Below, piece after piece: positions 32,162 to 44,773 of a stretch of DNA of 64,000 nt. The first letter of the stretch is position 1; each line of letters starts with the position of its first letter. The position numbers and the translations under genes were made by a program. Below the pieces are notes generated by a model, which saw only the letters and a program-made list of their open reading frames with translations, ran no database searches and was not told the DNA's origin. This stretch comes from Ilex aquifolium (lineage: Eukaryota; Streptophyta; Magnoliopsida; Aquifoliales; Aquifoliaceae): assembly GCA_951799425.1 (NCBI GenBank), contig OX637394.1:43015642-43079641 (forward strand). Direction: 5' to 3'.

Positions 32162-33312
32162 CAATTCATTGCACCTGGTTAAAGGGGTTTGGTCTTGTTG
32201 ATGTGATGATGGTGACCCGCGAGGAAGATACCCCACGTTTTAAGTTACTCATTGTCCTACTTATATCACTAGGATACACTAAAAAAAATTAAAAAAAAAA
32301 ATTGGATTTTAGTGCATAAATTATTACTGTTAAATGTATAAAAATTATTATTACATATTTTAGTGACGAATGTTTTATTGTCACTAAACGGTGATAATAT
32401 GTGCTATGAATAATAATGATGTACAAAATAATTTCGTGCAAGATTAACAGTAGAGTGTGTGACAGGGTGTAATTAATGGACAATAAATAAAACAATCAAT
32501 GACAGTAATGTAAATATTGAGTCAACACAAAGATATATAGTGGTTCGTTCATGGTGATCTATTCTACTCTGGGAAACGACAACGGTGGCGGGGAGTCTTT
32601 ATTGATGAAGTAAGGTAAACGAGAGAGAGAACAATGATTAGCTCCGGGAGAGATACAATAGCTAGGAGAGAGAAAAGTTATGTGTGTGTAGAGAGATGTA
32701 GAGGTAGAGCTCAATGTATCCTCTCATGTAGAGATGACTTATAATTTATAAGCATTGAGCCTTTGTTGAGACGGTGACATGAGAGTAAAGACACTAATTT
32801 CTCGGAAGGATAGTTATAAAATGTAAGTACAATTAAGGTAGCCTTGATCTTTGAGAATGTGTATTCTGATGATCTCTCCCCCACGTGCTCTTTTCTTCAT
32901 GGACTCCTTAGACTTTGAACTGGGTTGAATTGATTAACTGGACTTGACCTACCTTTTAGCTGATTTAGGCTTTCTTGGTTTATTGGGCTAGACCCACCTA
33001 GATTTGGGCTCGTCAACTAAATCTTTTAGGGGTTTTTGGAAGCCGGTACACCTAATTAGAGTTATTTGGCAAAAAGTACTTATTAAAAAATGTCTTGGAA
33101 AAAAGTACACTACATAGATACAAAGACCTAAATACCCCCTTTATAGTCATTTAATTCAAAATCTCTTATCTTTAATGCACCTTGATTCATGTGTATTAAC
33201 AATTCAAAATCTCTTATATTTAATACACCTTGATTCATGTGTATTTGTTAATACATATAAATTCAAACAAGTATATATATACACGAATTTATACGTATAT
33301 ATATACGAATTT

Positions 33313-33315
<3 letters not shown>

Positions 33316-33380
<65 letters not shown>
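33316..33380. repeat. (AT)n microsatellite
   Basis: An almost pure AT dinucleotide run. Similar runs lie at about 34304-34335 and 35316-35368, and a shorter one at 41279-41302. Confidence 0.9.
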
Positions 33381-33381
<1 letters not shown>

Positions 33382-33587
33382 AATTTATACATATATGTAT
33401 ATATATAAATACGTATATGCATACATATATATATACGTATTGATATACATACATACATATATATGTATATCCTCCCTTGATTTATGCGAATTTTTTTTGG
33501 AAAGTGATTTTGTTTTCAAAATTATATTTAATGCACCTTGATTCATGCGTTTTTTTTTTTGGAAAGAAATTTTATTTTCAAATTAAT

Positions 33588-33869
33588 TTAATATCCGAAT
33601 AGTATAATAGTGTAACAACAAAAGTGTAACAATGTAACAATAAAAGTGTAACAGTGTAACAATAAAAGTGTAACAATGTAACAAGTTATATACACACAAT
33701 ATTGTACTATTACATTTTGTCAAACATATATTTTCATATAATTTCATTCAAAACAGTCCATCTTTGTTTTGAATTTGTTACCACATGCACAAAACTACTG
33801 AACACTGTTTTTGTTACAGTGTATTTGTTACACTGTTTTTTTTACACTATTATGGAGTTCGGATATTAA
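33588..33869. repeat. Inner inverted repeat ending TTAATATCCGAA / TTCGGATATTAA
   Basis: Perfect 12-bp ends point inward, followed by TAATAGTGTAACA-type arms and tandem AAAAGTGTAACAATGTAACA units. It lies within the larger element at 33037-34665, either as a nested foldback insertion or as an inner part of it. Confidence 0.55.
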
Positions 33870-34296
33870 CAAATTTTGAAATTCAAACAAGTGATATATT
33901 CAAAAATAAACGAAATATTAAAATTCTCCTATAAACTAGTAGTAGTAAATATTTAATGCATAAATATAATTTGAAAATAAAACCACTTTCTCAAAAAAAA
34001 ATACGCATTAATCAAGGTGCATTAAAGATAATTCAAATAATTATATATCCTAAATTAGATATACTTCATAATTTAGATATATAATTATATATAAACATAT
34101 CCTAATTTAGATAAGTGATATATATATAATTTAGATATACTTCCTAAATTAGGAGATGTTTATATGTATATATTAGGAGATGTTTATATATAATTATATA
34201 TCTAAATTAGGAAGTATATCTAAATTATATATATATATTCGTATATATACATATTTATATATATATATTCGTATATATACATATTTATATATATGT

Positions 34297-34338
<42 letters not shown>

Positions 34339-34894
34339 ATACATATATATATATATAAATTCACATATATATATGTGCGTGTGTGTGTATATATATACAT
34401 ATATATATTTTAAAGTTTTCCTATAAAACTAGGAGATGTTTAAAGTTCTCCCATAAAATTAAGAGATATTTAATGCACCACTTTCTAAAGAAAATACACA
34501 TGGATCAATGGAGGACAAAAATGTCACAAAAAAATCAGTAAAATTCAAATAATGTACTTAGATACAAATAAGTATCAAAATTAAACACTTAATTACCCAA
34601 CATTTTTTTCTGTGTACTTTTTTACAATTAAGTCTAATTGGATGTACTTCCTTCCAATTTCCCCAATCTTTTAATAATCATATTTTAAAAATTGCAACTA
34701 AAAATTAAACATTTAGCTGCAATATGAATAATGCAATTAAATATGTATATGATTTACCCGTGACTATTATTAAAGCTAATCAAGGATCAAAATTTTTATT
34801 TTGGTGCATTGTTTCGGCCACTTAGGAAACGAAAACATTTTGATGTGTTTCAAAAACGTTTCGACCTATTTTAGAAACAGAATATAAAAATTAA

Positions 34895-35313
34895 GGGTGC
34901 GTTTTGTAACGTTTTTGTTTATAAAAAAAAAAGAACAAGTTTTTTTTTTTTTTGTGATAAAAATTAAAAATATAAAACATGTTTGGTAGTCAACATCAAA
35001 ACTACCAATTGGTGATCTCTCAATTGGAGATATTCTTTGTGATAAAAAAAAAATTGGAGATGTCAACAAGAACACATATTCACAGGCGAAATCCTCTTGC
35101 TAAGAAACACACAAAAGATACAAACATACATACATATACACACACAAATTTATATATACAACACACACACATAGATCTATATATACAACATACAAATAAA
35201 CACACACATAGATCTATATATACAACATACAAATAAACACACACATGTAGATCTATGTAAAAATAACATCATATATGTAGATCTATGCCTATATATGTAT
35301 ATATATATCTATG

Positions 35314-35371
<58 letters not shown>

Positions 35372-35838
35372 GATTTATGTATATATGATTTAAAATTAAG
35401 GAAAAAAGAGGAAACGAGCGAGAGAGACGATGTAGGTTTTGTCTTCGCCTTCGTCTTCATCATCTTCAACTTCAATTTCAAAAGAGAGAAACCAACAAAA
35501 GAGAGGAACGAGCGAGAAAGAGAGAGAGACATATGAGGGAAATAGACGGAAAAAAAAAAGGAAAAGAGTTTTTTTATAGTTGGCACAAAATAGAGTTTCA
35601 TTTTGTTGCCAATGAGATTTGAAAGTTGGATCTCATTAATTGTTAATAGGATATACACGTGTTTTTAGTTTTGGATGTTTTCAAAAACATTATTTTTTAT
35701 GTTTATAGATTTGGACCTTGTTTACAAAACAACGTGGCTTAAAAAACAAAACATTTCACAAACACATTATTTTTTTTTTTTTGCAAAAATTGAAAAAAAA
35801 AAAAAAAAACACAAACACATAGTTACCAAACGGCACTT
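34895..35838. mobile_element. Possible Mutator-like element, about 944 bp
   Basis: The left end GGGTGCGTTTTGTAACG and the reverse complement of the right end (AAGTGCCGTTTGGTAACTA) are similar, a common end sequence of plant Mutator-like repeats. The flanks AAAAATTAA and AAGAATTAT agree at 7 of 9. The interior holds microsatellites and GA-rich sequence only. Confidence 0.5.
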
Positions 35839-36451
35839 AAGAATTATTTTTTTAAAATATTGATCAAAATATACCAAAAAATCTTAAAATATTCCGAAAT
35901 AATTGTGCAAATGCATTGAAATATCATAAAACATCTCAAAACATTATATAATGCCTCGAAGTGTTAGAATTTCGATTACATCACTAAATAATTTCGATCT
36001 GTTTAAAAACGAAAACGTTTCGAAACAAAATTTTGATTTTTACATCTAATTAAGGAAATTTGGCCACTAAAACTCATCGTATTGCCACTAAAAGTGTTTA
36101 TAAAACAGTACATTTAGTGACAATAATTAGTTACCAATAATGTGCACAAATGTTTTTTTCTAATCACCTATTGTGACCACTTAACTTTAATAAATTTTGA
36201 CAGTTTTACTTGAATGTTTTTGCTGATGATGCACATTATACGACACCGTATAAACCAAGTGCTTTGTCGTCATCAACAACGACCCTGCAATTATAAAACT
36301 TCAGCTGGTGCAGAGAGTGGAAGCTATGCTCTCCTATTGGCTATTGTTCCAAAGTCTTCACTAAAATTCTCACCAACTCCACAGTCTTCGGCCTCGTAAG
36401 GACGCTTTCTCTCTCCCCTCCACCGGTTCTCGGCTTCATCAAGTTCGTTCC

Positions 36452-37191
36452 ATGGCGGACTCTGCCCAGTTCAAGAAAATTCAGATTCAGAGAGACGACA
36501 CGGTGAGCCTGACCTGCTCTTCAGTCTTACTTCTCCCCATTGCCTTCAATTCTGTCGAATTTACAACTTTATTACTTGTGCTCTGCTGTATCAGTTAGTC
36601 ATTCCATCATGGCTTTGATTTGATCGTCAATGTGAGAGAGAGAGAGTCAGAGACTGTGTTGATTTTTAGAAAGAACTATAGACTGTTTAATTTGATCAGA
36701 ATCGATTTGCTTAGATCATATACTATTCGTTGCCGATGTTAATTTTTAATTTCAGATGAATCAATTTCTTCGATGGAGTGTTTGGATGAGGAATGAATTC
36801 GTTTCCATTTCCTATGATTTTCGAGAGAGAAAGGTAGAGATAAACGGAGAAACATGTACGGATATGAGATCTTTGCCATGGAATTTACAATAGATAGTTT
36901 TTTGGAAAAGATACTGAAGATAATGTGAGATGAATTAGCGAGAATGACCATTCCAATCAGGCCCTGAAGTACTATTAGGCCACATTGAACTGCTTGATTG
37001 ACTTAACAAAAATTCGCTTAAACTCAAACTTTCGTTGGATGGTTTAGCACACTTGTCTATGAAATATGGTGAGACTACGGTTTTACTTTTGTTTTGTTGA
37101 GTTTCTTGCATTACCTTTCAGTACTTGTGCTAGTTAATTCATTGCAACTAATGAATGCTAAACACTTTTTTTGTTTTCCGCGTCCCTTTTT

Positions 37192-37222
<31 letters not shown>

Positions 37223-39398
37223 GGGGAAAGACCAGATATTTGATGTATATGTGGTTGGCAAAGAAAATGCTCCTGGCATCGTTGTGCTTCAGGAGTGGTG
37301 GGGTGTTGATTTCGAGATCAAGAACCATGCCTTGAAAATTTCTCAGTTTGATTCTGGCTATAAAGCACTTATCCCAGAGTAAGTTTTGATTGGGAGCTCT
37401 ATATTTCTTACTAGACAGTTTTTGGACTTATGAGTTGAGAGGGCAATAATTTTGGCTGCTTTATGATTTTCTCTTATCCTCTCAGTTTGTATCGTGGAAA
37501 GGTTGGTTTAGATGCTGCAAAAGCACAACATTTGATGGAGGGTCTCGACTGGCAAGGTGCTGTGAAGGACATTCAGGCTTCTGTCAACTGGGCTCAAGGC
37601 TAATGGTTCACAGAAGGTGTGCTATTTGTTGAATTTTTTTTGTTTGATTGGAAAACACAAGATGATCTATGCCTCGCTGTATGAAGTAGTTCTTTGCAGT
37701 GTAATTTATTATCCCCAGAAAAAAAATTCTTCTCTGTGATGAACCTGTTGTATTTGAGTTGTTAATTTATTGGGCCTATCTCATTTTGGGTTTGTTGCAC
37801 ACGAACTCTTTTATACAAACAAATTGTAGTCAAACCCAAGCTTTCTGTATAGAATTTGGAGAGCACAGTACATCAAGGAGTAATAAACTCTTATTTTATG
37901 TCCGCACAAATGTTTTCATGATGCTATATTTAATGATTTAATCTCTTCTTGTTTACCTTTTGATCTTCTATTTCCTTTTTTTTCGTTCCTTAATCATAAG
38001 AATACACTTTCTTATTTCAAATTCTCAATATTTGAATTTCTGTGGTCTTGAGGTTTATCTCTTCCCTCATGGAGAATCAAATGCTTGAGCTTTGCCCGTT
38101 TCCATTTGAAAATTTTCACTTCTACATTTGTAGACCATAACTATGACTCAAAAAGACACTGAATATTCTCCAGGGTGGAAATATAATTATGGCTAAAATT
38201 TATTAGTGCAATTTTTATGTTTTGATGCTGAATTCAAATTTTTTTTTTTTTGTTGTATTTAAATATGGCAGGCTTACACATATGTTACAATATGAATAGA
38301 ACTAACGTGTTTTTTCAGACTTTACCAAATACTTCATCTCGTAATTCCATGCTTGAATGATGAGTAATTTCCATTGCTAAAGGTTAAGAGTTGTACATGG
38401 TATTAGTTTGTCCATTCCTTGTCTAACAATATTAATCAATCTGTTGCAATAGGTTGGAGTAACAGGATACTGCATGGGTGGTGCTCTTGTCATCGCAAGT
38501 TCTTTTTTGGTCACTGGTGTTGATGTTGTTGTAGCCTTCTATGGAGTTCCTCCATTAGAGCTTGCAGATCCTACCCAAGCAAAGTCCCCTGTACAGGCCC
38601 ATTTTGGGGAGCTCGATAATTTTGCTGGCTTTTCAGATGTTAAGGTGTGTTCAAATGGTTCTTGTCAAACCTTTAGTTTGATTATTAGCATGCTGTCTTT
38701 CATCATAATCGGACATATGGTGAGTCTTATAAAGCCACTCAAGTCCAATCTATTGCCCTCAGAACCCTCTTGACGGCTTATTTGATTGATGATATTTGTG
38801 TTGTTTTCGCCTTTGAGATCCTCTGTATCCAAAATAAATGAAAACTATGTAGGTACACAGTACATAGATAACGAAAACTCCTCGAGTACTTTATAACTGA
38901 GTGAAAAACATAAACACATACCATTCTTCCATTTATAGCGCATTGTCCAATTAATACTGGTGTATATCTTTATACCATTTTCCCTCATCCAGGAAAATAT
39001 TTCTGTTGTGAAATATTGGTATTAAATGGCATTGTTGGTGTTCAAAAAATAAAATGGTGTTGTTGCACTTCTGATGCTTTAAACTTTGGAAGGTCATTTG
39101 ATCATTTTCAAACATGGAAGGAAAGAATGCAGATATATAACTATGTCTGTATGTTTGACTAATTTTGCTATCGAATTTTGGATTTCAGGCTGCTAAAGCT
39201 TTAGAACAAAAACTGAAGGCATCAGAAGTTCCTTCTGAGGTATACGTGTATCCAGGGAATGCACATGCCTTTATGAACCAATCTCCTGAAGGTGTGGAGA
39301 GGAGAAAAATTATGGGAATGGCTGATGGAGATGATGCTGCAGTTGAGCTAGCATGGTCTCGCTTCTGTTCGTGGATGAGTCGCTTCTTATCTCCCTAA
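36452..39398 (+). pseudogene. Dienelactone hydrolase-family gene (carboxymethylenebutenolidase-like), frameshifted in exon 3
   Basis: Exons are 36452-36502, 37236-37378, 37486-37616, 38453-38644 and 39189-39398. Without one extra base, the sum is 726 bp (241 aa), the normal length of these alpha/beta hydrolases. Family marks are VVLQEWWGV in exon 2, the nucleophile Cys in GYCMGGAL and the Asp region GELDNFAGF in exon 4, and the His in NAHAFM in exon 5. Exon 3 is 131 bp, but phase requires 130. An extra G in the GGG at 37590-37592 turns the frame and gives TAA at 37602-37604, before the catalytic Cys. All borders are GT-AG. Everything else is intact, so this is either a very young pseudogene or a single-base sequence error. 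Family members act on lactone or ester substrates; the plant substrate is unknown. The acceptor of intron 1 follows a T15-G25 tract. Confidence 0.87.
37187..37226 (+). repeat. T15-G25 homopolymer block before a splice acceptor
   Basis: Fifteen T (37187-37201) then twenty-five G (37202-37226), ending nine bases before the first base of exon 2 at 37236. A long pure G run is rare in plant DNA and separates the pyrimidine tract from the acceptor AG. Its length may be uncertain in the assembly. Confidence 0.9.
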
Positions 39399-40064
39399 GC
39401 ACTTTATTTAATACATGCATCAAACAATAGGTTGATATTAATAAGCTGGTATGAATTTGGAAGCGTTGGAAGGCCTTATATATGATGTTATATTTTTATA
39501 ATGTGAGAATGCAATGTGAAAAATCATTATTTTGTGGTTAGATTTCTCGCATGAACTTAGTTTTATCTTCTAGTAAATGTGAATTTATGCTTATTAAAGA
39601 AAGTACACATGGAATTGACATATAATTGTTGGACATTCTAATTTGTGTATAACTCAGTAGGTCTTAAATTTCAATATCTATACATGCTTCAAAGCCGTGA
39701 TTATTTAGCTGGATTTGGATGGGACATGATGAGGACAAGGGTTGAATGACTGGGAATATATTGTATAGACTATATAGAGAGGACATCTAAGCCAATATGC
39801 TGGAAATACAGGTGATGGCGGCAGTATGAAAATGCTGCCCATTAACGGTGAAACTTGACTGACCTTGATGTAGCATTACATATAATTTGTGCTTGGTGGT
39901 TGTTTACATTGTTCTGATATAAGAGTGTCTCGTTATAGTGTTAGAAACGGGGTGGATTGTAGGTGATCCTTCCTTTTGATGTAGAGTTGGTGTTTCTGAG
40001 TAGGGTTAACCTTATTCCTCTTCCATTATTTTCTGTTTCCCATTTCTTTGACATATTCTCATCA

Positions 40065-40104
<40 letters not shown>

Positions 40105-40194
40105 GGTAGTGAAGCACACATAATTTTTGCAAAGCTTCTAACTTTTGACCCAGTAAATCTCCTCAGGTCTCGGTTCAAATGGCGATGTCATTGC
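39399..40194. other. 3' flank of the hydrolase gene, no other gene seen
   Basis: It contains probable 3' UTR and AT-rich DNA. A (TC)n microsatellite lies at about 40067-40103. No conserved coding stretch was found. Confidence 0.5.
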
Positions 40195-40734
40195 TTAAAT
40201 GACAGCACCCTGGTTTGCTTGACAATTAGAAGAAAACCTGTGTGTTCTGCCAATATTTTCAGGGCATGTAGAGGAAAAATGTACTTGTGTAGTTGGCATA
40301 TCATTGTCTTTCGATGCGGGAAAATTGAAAATCAGGAATGCATCAAAGACTGCCAAGACAACACTTTCAGCTGGATTATGATCCAATATTTTTTTGACCA
40401 CCAGATCATTAACGTAGCACTCGACCAGCTGGTGCAGCATTTCTTTGAAGGTAAGTGTCATGGCACGTTGATATGTGGCACCGACATTCTTAAGGCCGAA
40501 GGGTAAGGTTCCCCCAGGAGTCCAGAAGCCTGTATGTGGCATGTCTTTTGACGCCATTTTCATTTGGTTATAACCCGAGCAGTTATCCATAAAAGACATG
40601 ACTTTATGACCAATAGTGACGTCAATCAGAATTTTAGTGTTTGGTACTGGGAAATCATCTACAGCATCTATGGTCTTGAATATGGTGGGTTCAACCGGCA
40701 AATTTCTATTATATATTAATATACACAGACTCAT
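40195..40734 (-). pseudogene. Relic of a Ty3/gypsy reverse transcriptase
   Basis: The minus-strand frame (179 residues) carries degenerate RT blocks: DDFPVPNTKILIDVTIGHKVMSFMDNCSGYNQMKM, then LPFGLKNVGATYQRAMT, then ECYVNDLVVKK where YVDD has become YVND. Normal sequence between these blocks is partly missing. There are no neighbouring protease, integrase or LTRs, so it is an isolated old fragment unrelated to the young element at 223-13906. Confidence 0.8.
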
Positions 40735-41894
40735 TTCTCTGTTCTGAGTTTCATTTCTGATTGTTATACAATGACTAGAGGATGTTTTGAGCTTCCAAGT
40801 TTTTCGGGTTCACTAAATAAAATTCGTAGAGGTCATTATCAACTTTTGATCATTGGATTCACGTGTTCCAATTGCTGTGTGTATGCCCTAGTTTTTTTAC
40901 TAAAAAATCCAAGGGGTCGGCATTAAAATGTTACACAAATATAAGTTCCATACACAACTTCCAAAGCAAGTGACGTGGTCTATTAGTATTCTTTCATTCT
41001 TCAAAAAAAAAAAAACAAGGACCAAAGTATTGGTAAAAAGAAGTCATGTCACATTATTCGAATCGAGTCCTCGACGCATATACCTCATTATCATTAGAAA
41101 TGAATTCATTGTTAGTTCTTATTATCATTTTTGTCGGCGAGTGTGAATAAGAACTTCATCAGCAAGCAAAATGATCCTAAGTAAGCCAACGATTGACAAG
41201 TATTCATCTATCCAAATGAATATTACAAATTGAAAAATGAGAATCCTCTTCGCTAAAAATAGAGATAAGAGGACCAACTATATATATATATATATATATA
41301 TTTAGATTCGAATTTGAAAATCAACCTTTTACAATAAAAGGTAAGAAAATTTACGACATACTTCTACCAAACCCAGTTGAAAATAGAAGAGTGATCCATT
41401 GGGTATGACTTACGGCCTATACACAACTCTTCATTAAATGACAAATGCAAAGTTTGTTACATCATTTTTGTCACACTGAAACCCATTGAGAAACTATATC
41501 ATTCTCCTCTTTGTCATTGTCACTTGAAATTTGAAGTTGTAGACTTCAGTTCCTGCATGTCACTATCCTTGTAATCACATTGCCTTATCTTGATAATCCT
41601 TACAAGGCATCAACAACAACAAATGCTGACCTATCGAGTCTATCCAGAGCAATACATTTTCCCATCACTCTTTTGCTGTTTTAGTCCAGCATTGGTAAAA
41701 AATTTCTATGGGCTGCTCAAGGTAAGCAAGTGAGGGCAGGCATTATGTACTTTGGAAAAGTTTTCTCTACTCTTGCCTCCCAAATTCCTATGCATTATTG
41801 GAGTAATGGATCTCACTAATCGAAGTATATATGATGACTTGGAATGTAAAATTTCACAAAAAAAAAAAAAAAAAATTTTGGGATATATACCAAT

Positions 41895-42113
41895 GTTTGG
41901 TAAGCTCAAGTGTTAACAAGGATGAGCTATAAATTCAGATGTCTTGAGTTCAAATTTTGGCAACTCCTTGGGTCAAACCATAAGGAATTTATCTCTAATG
42001 AATACCTTAGTCTCGGCGTAGATGACTTGCCTTTTATCAGACCGGAGAGAGAATTAATCGAGGTGTGCGTAAATTGGCCCGAATATCCCAAATTGTTAAA
42101 CCAAAAAAAAAAA
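41895..42113 (+). mobile_element. SINE, full-length copy of the family at 49090 and 55728
   Basis: The head has an A-box-like TAAGCTCAAGTGTTAACAAGG and a B-box-like GAGTTCAAATT. The body holds GGAATTTATCTCTAATGAATACC and CCGGAGAGAGAATTAATCGA. The end is TTGTTAAACC plus an A tail of 11 (42103-42113). No certain target duplication was found. Confidence 0.65.
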
Positions 42114-42977
42114 GCATATTGAATGCAATGGTGATACATGTCATCATTGATGACATGGTATCAACAACTAATAATAAAATCCCAAATGGATAAAGTGAAC
42201 CCCACTTGGGCTTACTTGACAGAAGGGTAGAAAGTTATTTGTTTACATGACATGTTAGTTATTAATTTTTTTGGAATCTATCTACTTATTTGTATTAGTA
42301 TTATTGATTGATAATATCATAATACCTTGTTATGTAATATCACCGTTGTAATGAATATTTTCTCGTAGTGGGGGCCTTGTGTGCTAAATGTACCTCTTTC
42401 CCACTAGGGGTGCAAATTGGGTAGAGTAAACTTAAGCCCAATCTCAACATATTCAGCATTTGGTAAGATAGTTTTGATATTTAAATATGATTTGGGCACA
42501 ACAATTCTACTCTGATTTAAATTCAAGTAATACTCGAATTAGGGTCTAAGTTTTTTGGGCCAAACTCAAATTGTTGAATTCAGGTTTATCACGAATTGAT
42601 TCCAAATTACGGGTCGACTCAATTAACCCTAATAATGAGTCGAATTGAAGCAACATTAAGATTGCACTCGAACTATTCGGGTTGAGGGTGTGGGTTAAAG
42701 GTTGGGTATTGATTGAATTCGGATAATTTAAATTGAATCCAAGCAAACCTCTCAACGGGTCTAATCTGTTTGAGTTTCAACTCTATTTTTCATCAGTAAA
42801 TATTCAATATAACAGTAACACCACATTATCACTATTACATGCTATTACTATCCAATAATAAAAAACTAAGTTAATGAAATGAAGCTTACTTTTATCCATG
42901 CATGAGGTAATCATTGTATTACATAGAAGATGTGATTATTAAATTAAGTGAGATTCATTTATTTACTTGTTATTTTA

Positions 42978-43125
42978 TAAACAATGCTATTGAGACCTAA
43001 TTTACTGATTTAATTCACTATAAACTATTGGACTGACTGTGAGTCCCATCAGCTATTGAAATTTGGTGTTAATCCAATTGTTAAAATGAAACTACATCAT
43101 TAGGTTAGTAAATTATTTTTACTTT
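42978..43125. repeat. Hairpin MITE copy
   Basis: It has the family pattern of 22133-22287: AATGCTATTGAGACCTAATT at left and a CATTAGGTTAGTAAATT block at right in inverted orientation. The ends are approximate. Confidence 0.5.
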
Positions 43126-43798
43126 ATTATTGAATAATGATATCACGTGACGAATGATGACATAATGTCACCGTTACATTCAGTATTTTCTCATTTTGCC
43201 ACACAAACACACCAATGTCATTATGAAGTGTGTATGTGTGTGTATGCATTTTTTGTACAAAATGTCTTCTAAAGAAACAAAGTCTATATACACATAGGTT
43301 CACCTAATGTTGAAGGCGAAAGGCACAAAGACCTATAGAAAATAACGTGTGAGAATTGAAAAACTTTGGACAAAATTGTCCAAATGATGCCTTTGGACTG
43401 CCTCCTCCTACTATCTTTTTTATAATTTCTTCCAACCCCTCTTTAATTAAAACAGCAAAATCAAATGGCGCCCACACCTTTTGAAAATTTTATCCACTAT
43501 TCTTAACTTCACTAGCACGCAGTAGCTGGAGTTCATGGTTGTTGGAATGCCCAACCAAAGTATGTGTGTGTGAGAGAGAGAGAGATGTGTGTGCGTGTGA
43601 GTGTGAGAGAGAGAGGTCACATGTTTTAGGAGTCCCTTGGACTAGAATATGGTGGAAAAAGCCAAAGTTAATAAGAAGTCTCTCCAACTCTCTGAAGCAA
43701 GGTAGGTGGGAGGGCCAACTAAGTCGGTGTAGAAGAAAATTGACCAAAGAAACATGCAACCGATCGAAGTAGGTCTGTTAACAGACCAATTTCCAATT

Positions 43799-44053
43799 AC
43801 CACCGAATGGGGTGATATTCAATGGTGTACCAACCGAATTTTTTTCTCTAAGTTGGAGGTTCGAATCTTAGAGTTTACATTGAGGCTCAGTGGTTAATTA
43901 CTATACTAACTTAGCTAAATTCGTTTCTAAGGGGAGTAACATACGTAGTCAAAAGCTTCACGATCCCACCAGCAAGGACCTATCATGGTGGTCTATGGGC
44001 ACTTTCTTTTGACCCCACCCATTTTTTAAACAGAAAAAAAAAAAAAAAAAAAG
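43799..44053 (+). mobile_element. SINE, about 255 bp, with 15-bp duplication and long A tail
   Basis: GACCAATTTCCAATT (43784-43798) recurs as GATCAATTTCCAATT (44055-44069) after an A tail (about 44034-44052). The head has a diverged A box around TGGTGTACCAACC and a B-box-like GGTTCGAATC. It represents a different SINE family from that at 29863. Confidence 0.8.
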
Positions 44054-44773
44054 AGATCAATTTCCAATTGGGTTTCATTTGATTTTGAATTAGAATTTGA
44101 TTTTTATAAAACTCGTGTACGTAACCTGTTCATATTGGATCCAATCCGATTGAAATTACTTAATTAGATTTCAAATTCTCAAGTATATTTAAATCTAATT
44201 TGTGAAATATGACAAATGAATACGAATTTGAATTGGGTCGGATTATCGCTCAAAAATGACTATTCATGTTTGACAAAATCGAATTTGAATTCGAATTGAT
44301 TTTCGTCCATTAACCGGCCTAATCCGAAACAAAGATGATATTAAATAACGAATTTTACGAGTAAAAATAGAGGGAAGGTATACACCTAGTCATCTAAACA
44401 ACTACCCACCCAAAAGAAAATTTGAAGTTATGGTGGTGAAAACCCTCCTTTTGCTATTAGGGAAGGGGCTAAGGAATATCCCTAACTATAATTGAGTTTG
44501 AGTTGCTACCAACAAAGTTTCAAGTTTTTCAATAGGAACCATTGAATACTCAGAAAGGGATAGCATAGCACATGACTAAATAATTAATTTAGTCTCAAAT
44601 TGTCAACTTAAAATAAAGATTTGATTGAGACTCAGCATTAGTGAGTCAAGAATATGATGACAATCAGCTGGTAACACAAGCATGGAAGGATTAATATTGT
44701 TTAATGGACAATACTAGGGAGATATTGAAGTGAAAAAGACTAAATATCTTGGTATAATTTACATCTATGTTTA

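Larger units (their letters stand above)
33037..34665. mobile_element. Inverted-repeat element carrying (AT)n arrays, about 1.6 kb
   Basis: The outer ends resemble each other in inverted orientation: GGAAGCCGGTACACCTAATT at left, and GGAAGTACATCCAATTAGAC as the reverse complement of the right. Further in, AAAAAGTACAC and GATACAAA blocks pair as well. Inside are CACCTTGATTCATG repeats and large (AT)n arrays (33316-33380 and 34220-34410). No clear flanking duplication was found. No coding capacity; long Tyr/Ile frames are translated (AT)n. Confidence 0.5.

Noticed and set aside
33175..33541. Tyr/Ile-rich open frames on both strands
   Set aside because: They are translated (AT)n microsatellites. 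The same applies near 34180-34413 and 35269-35658.
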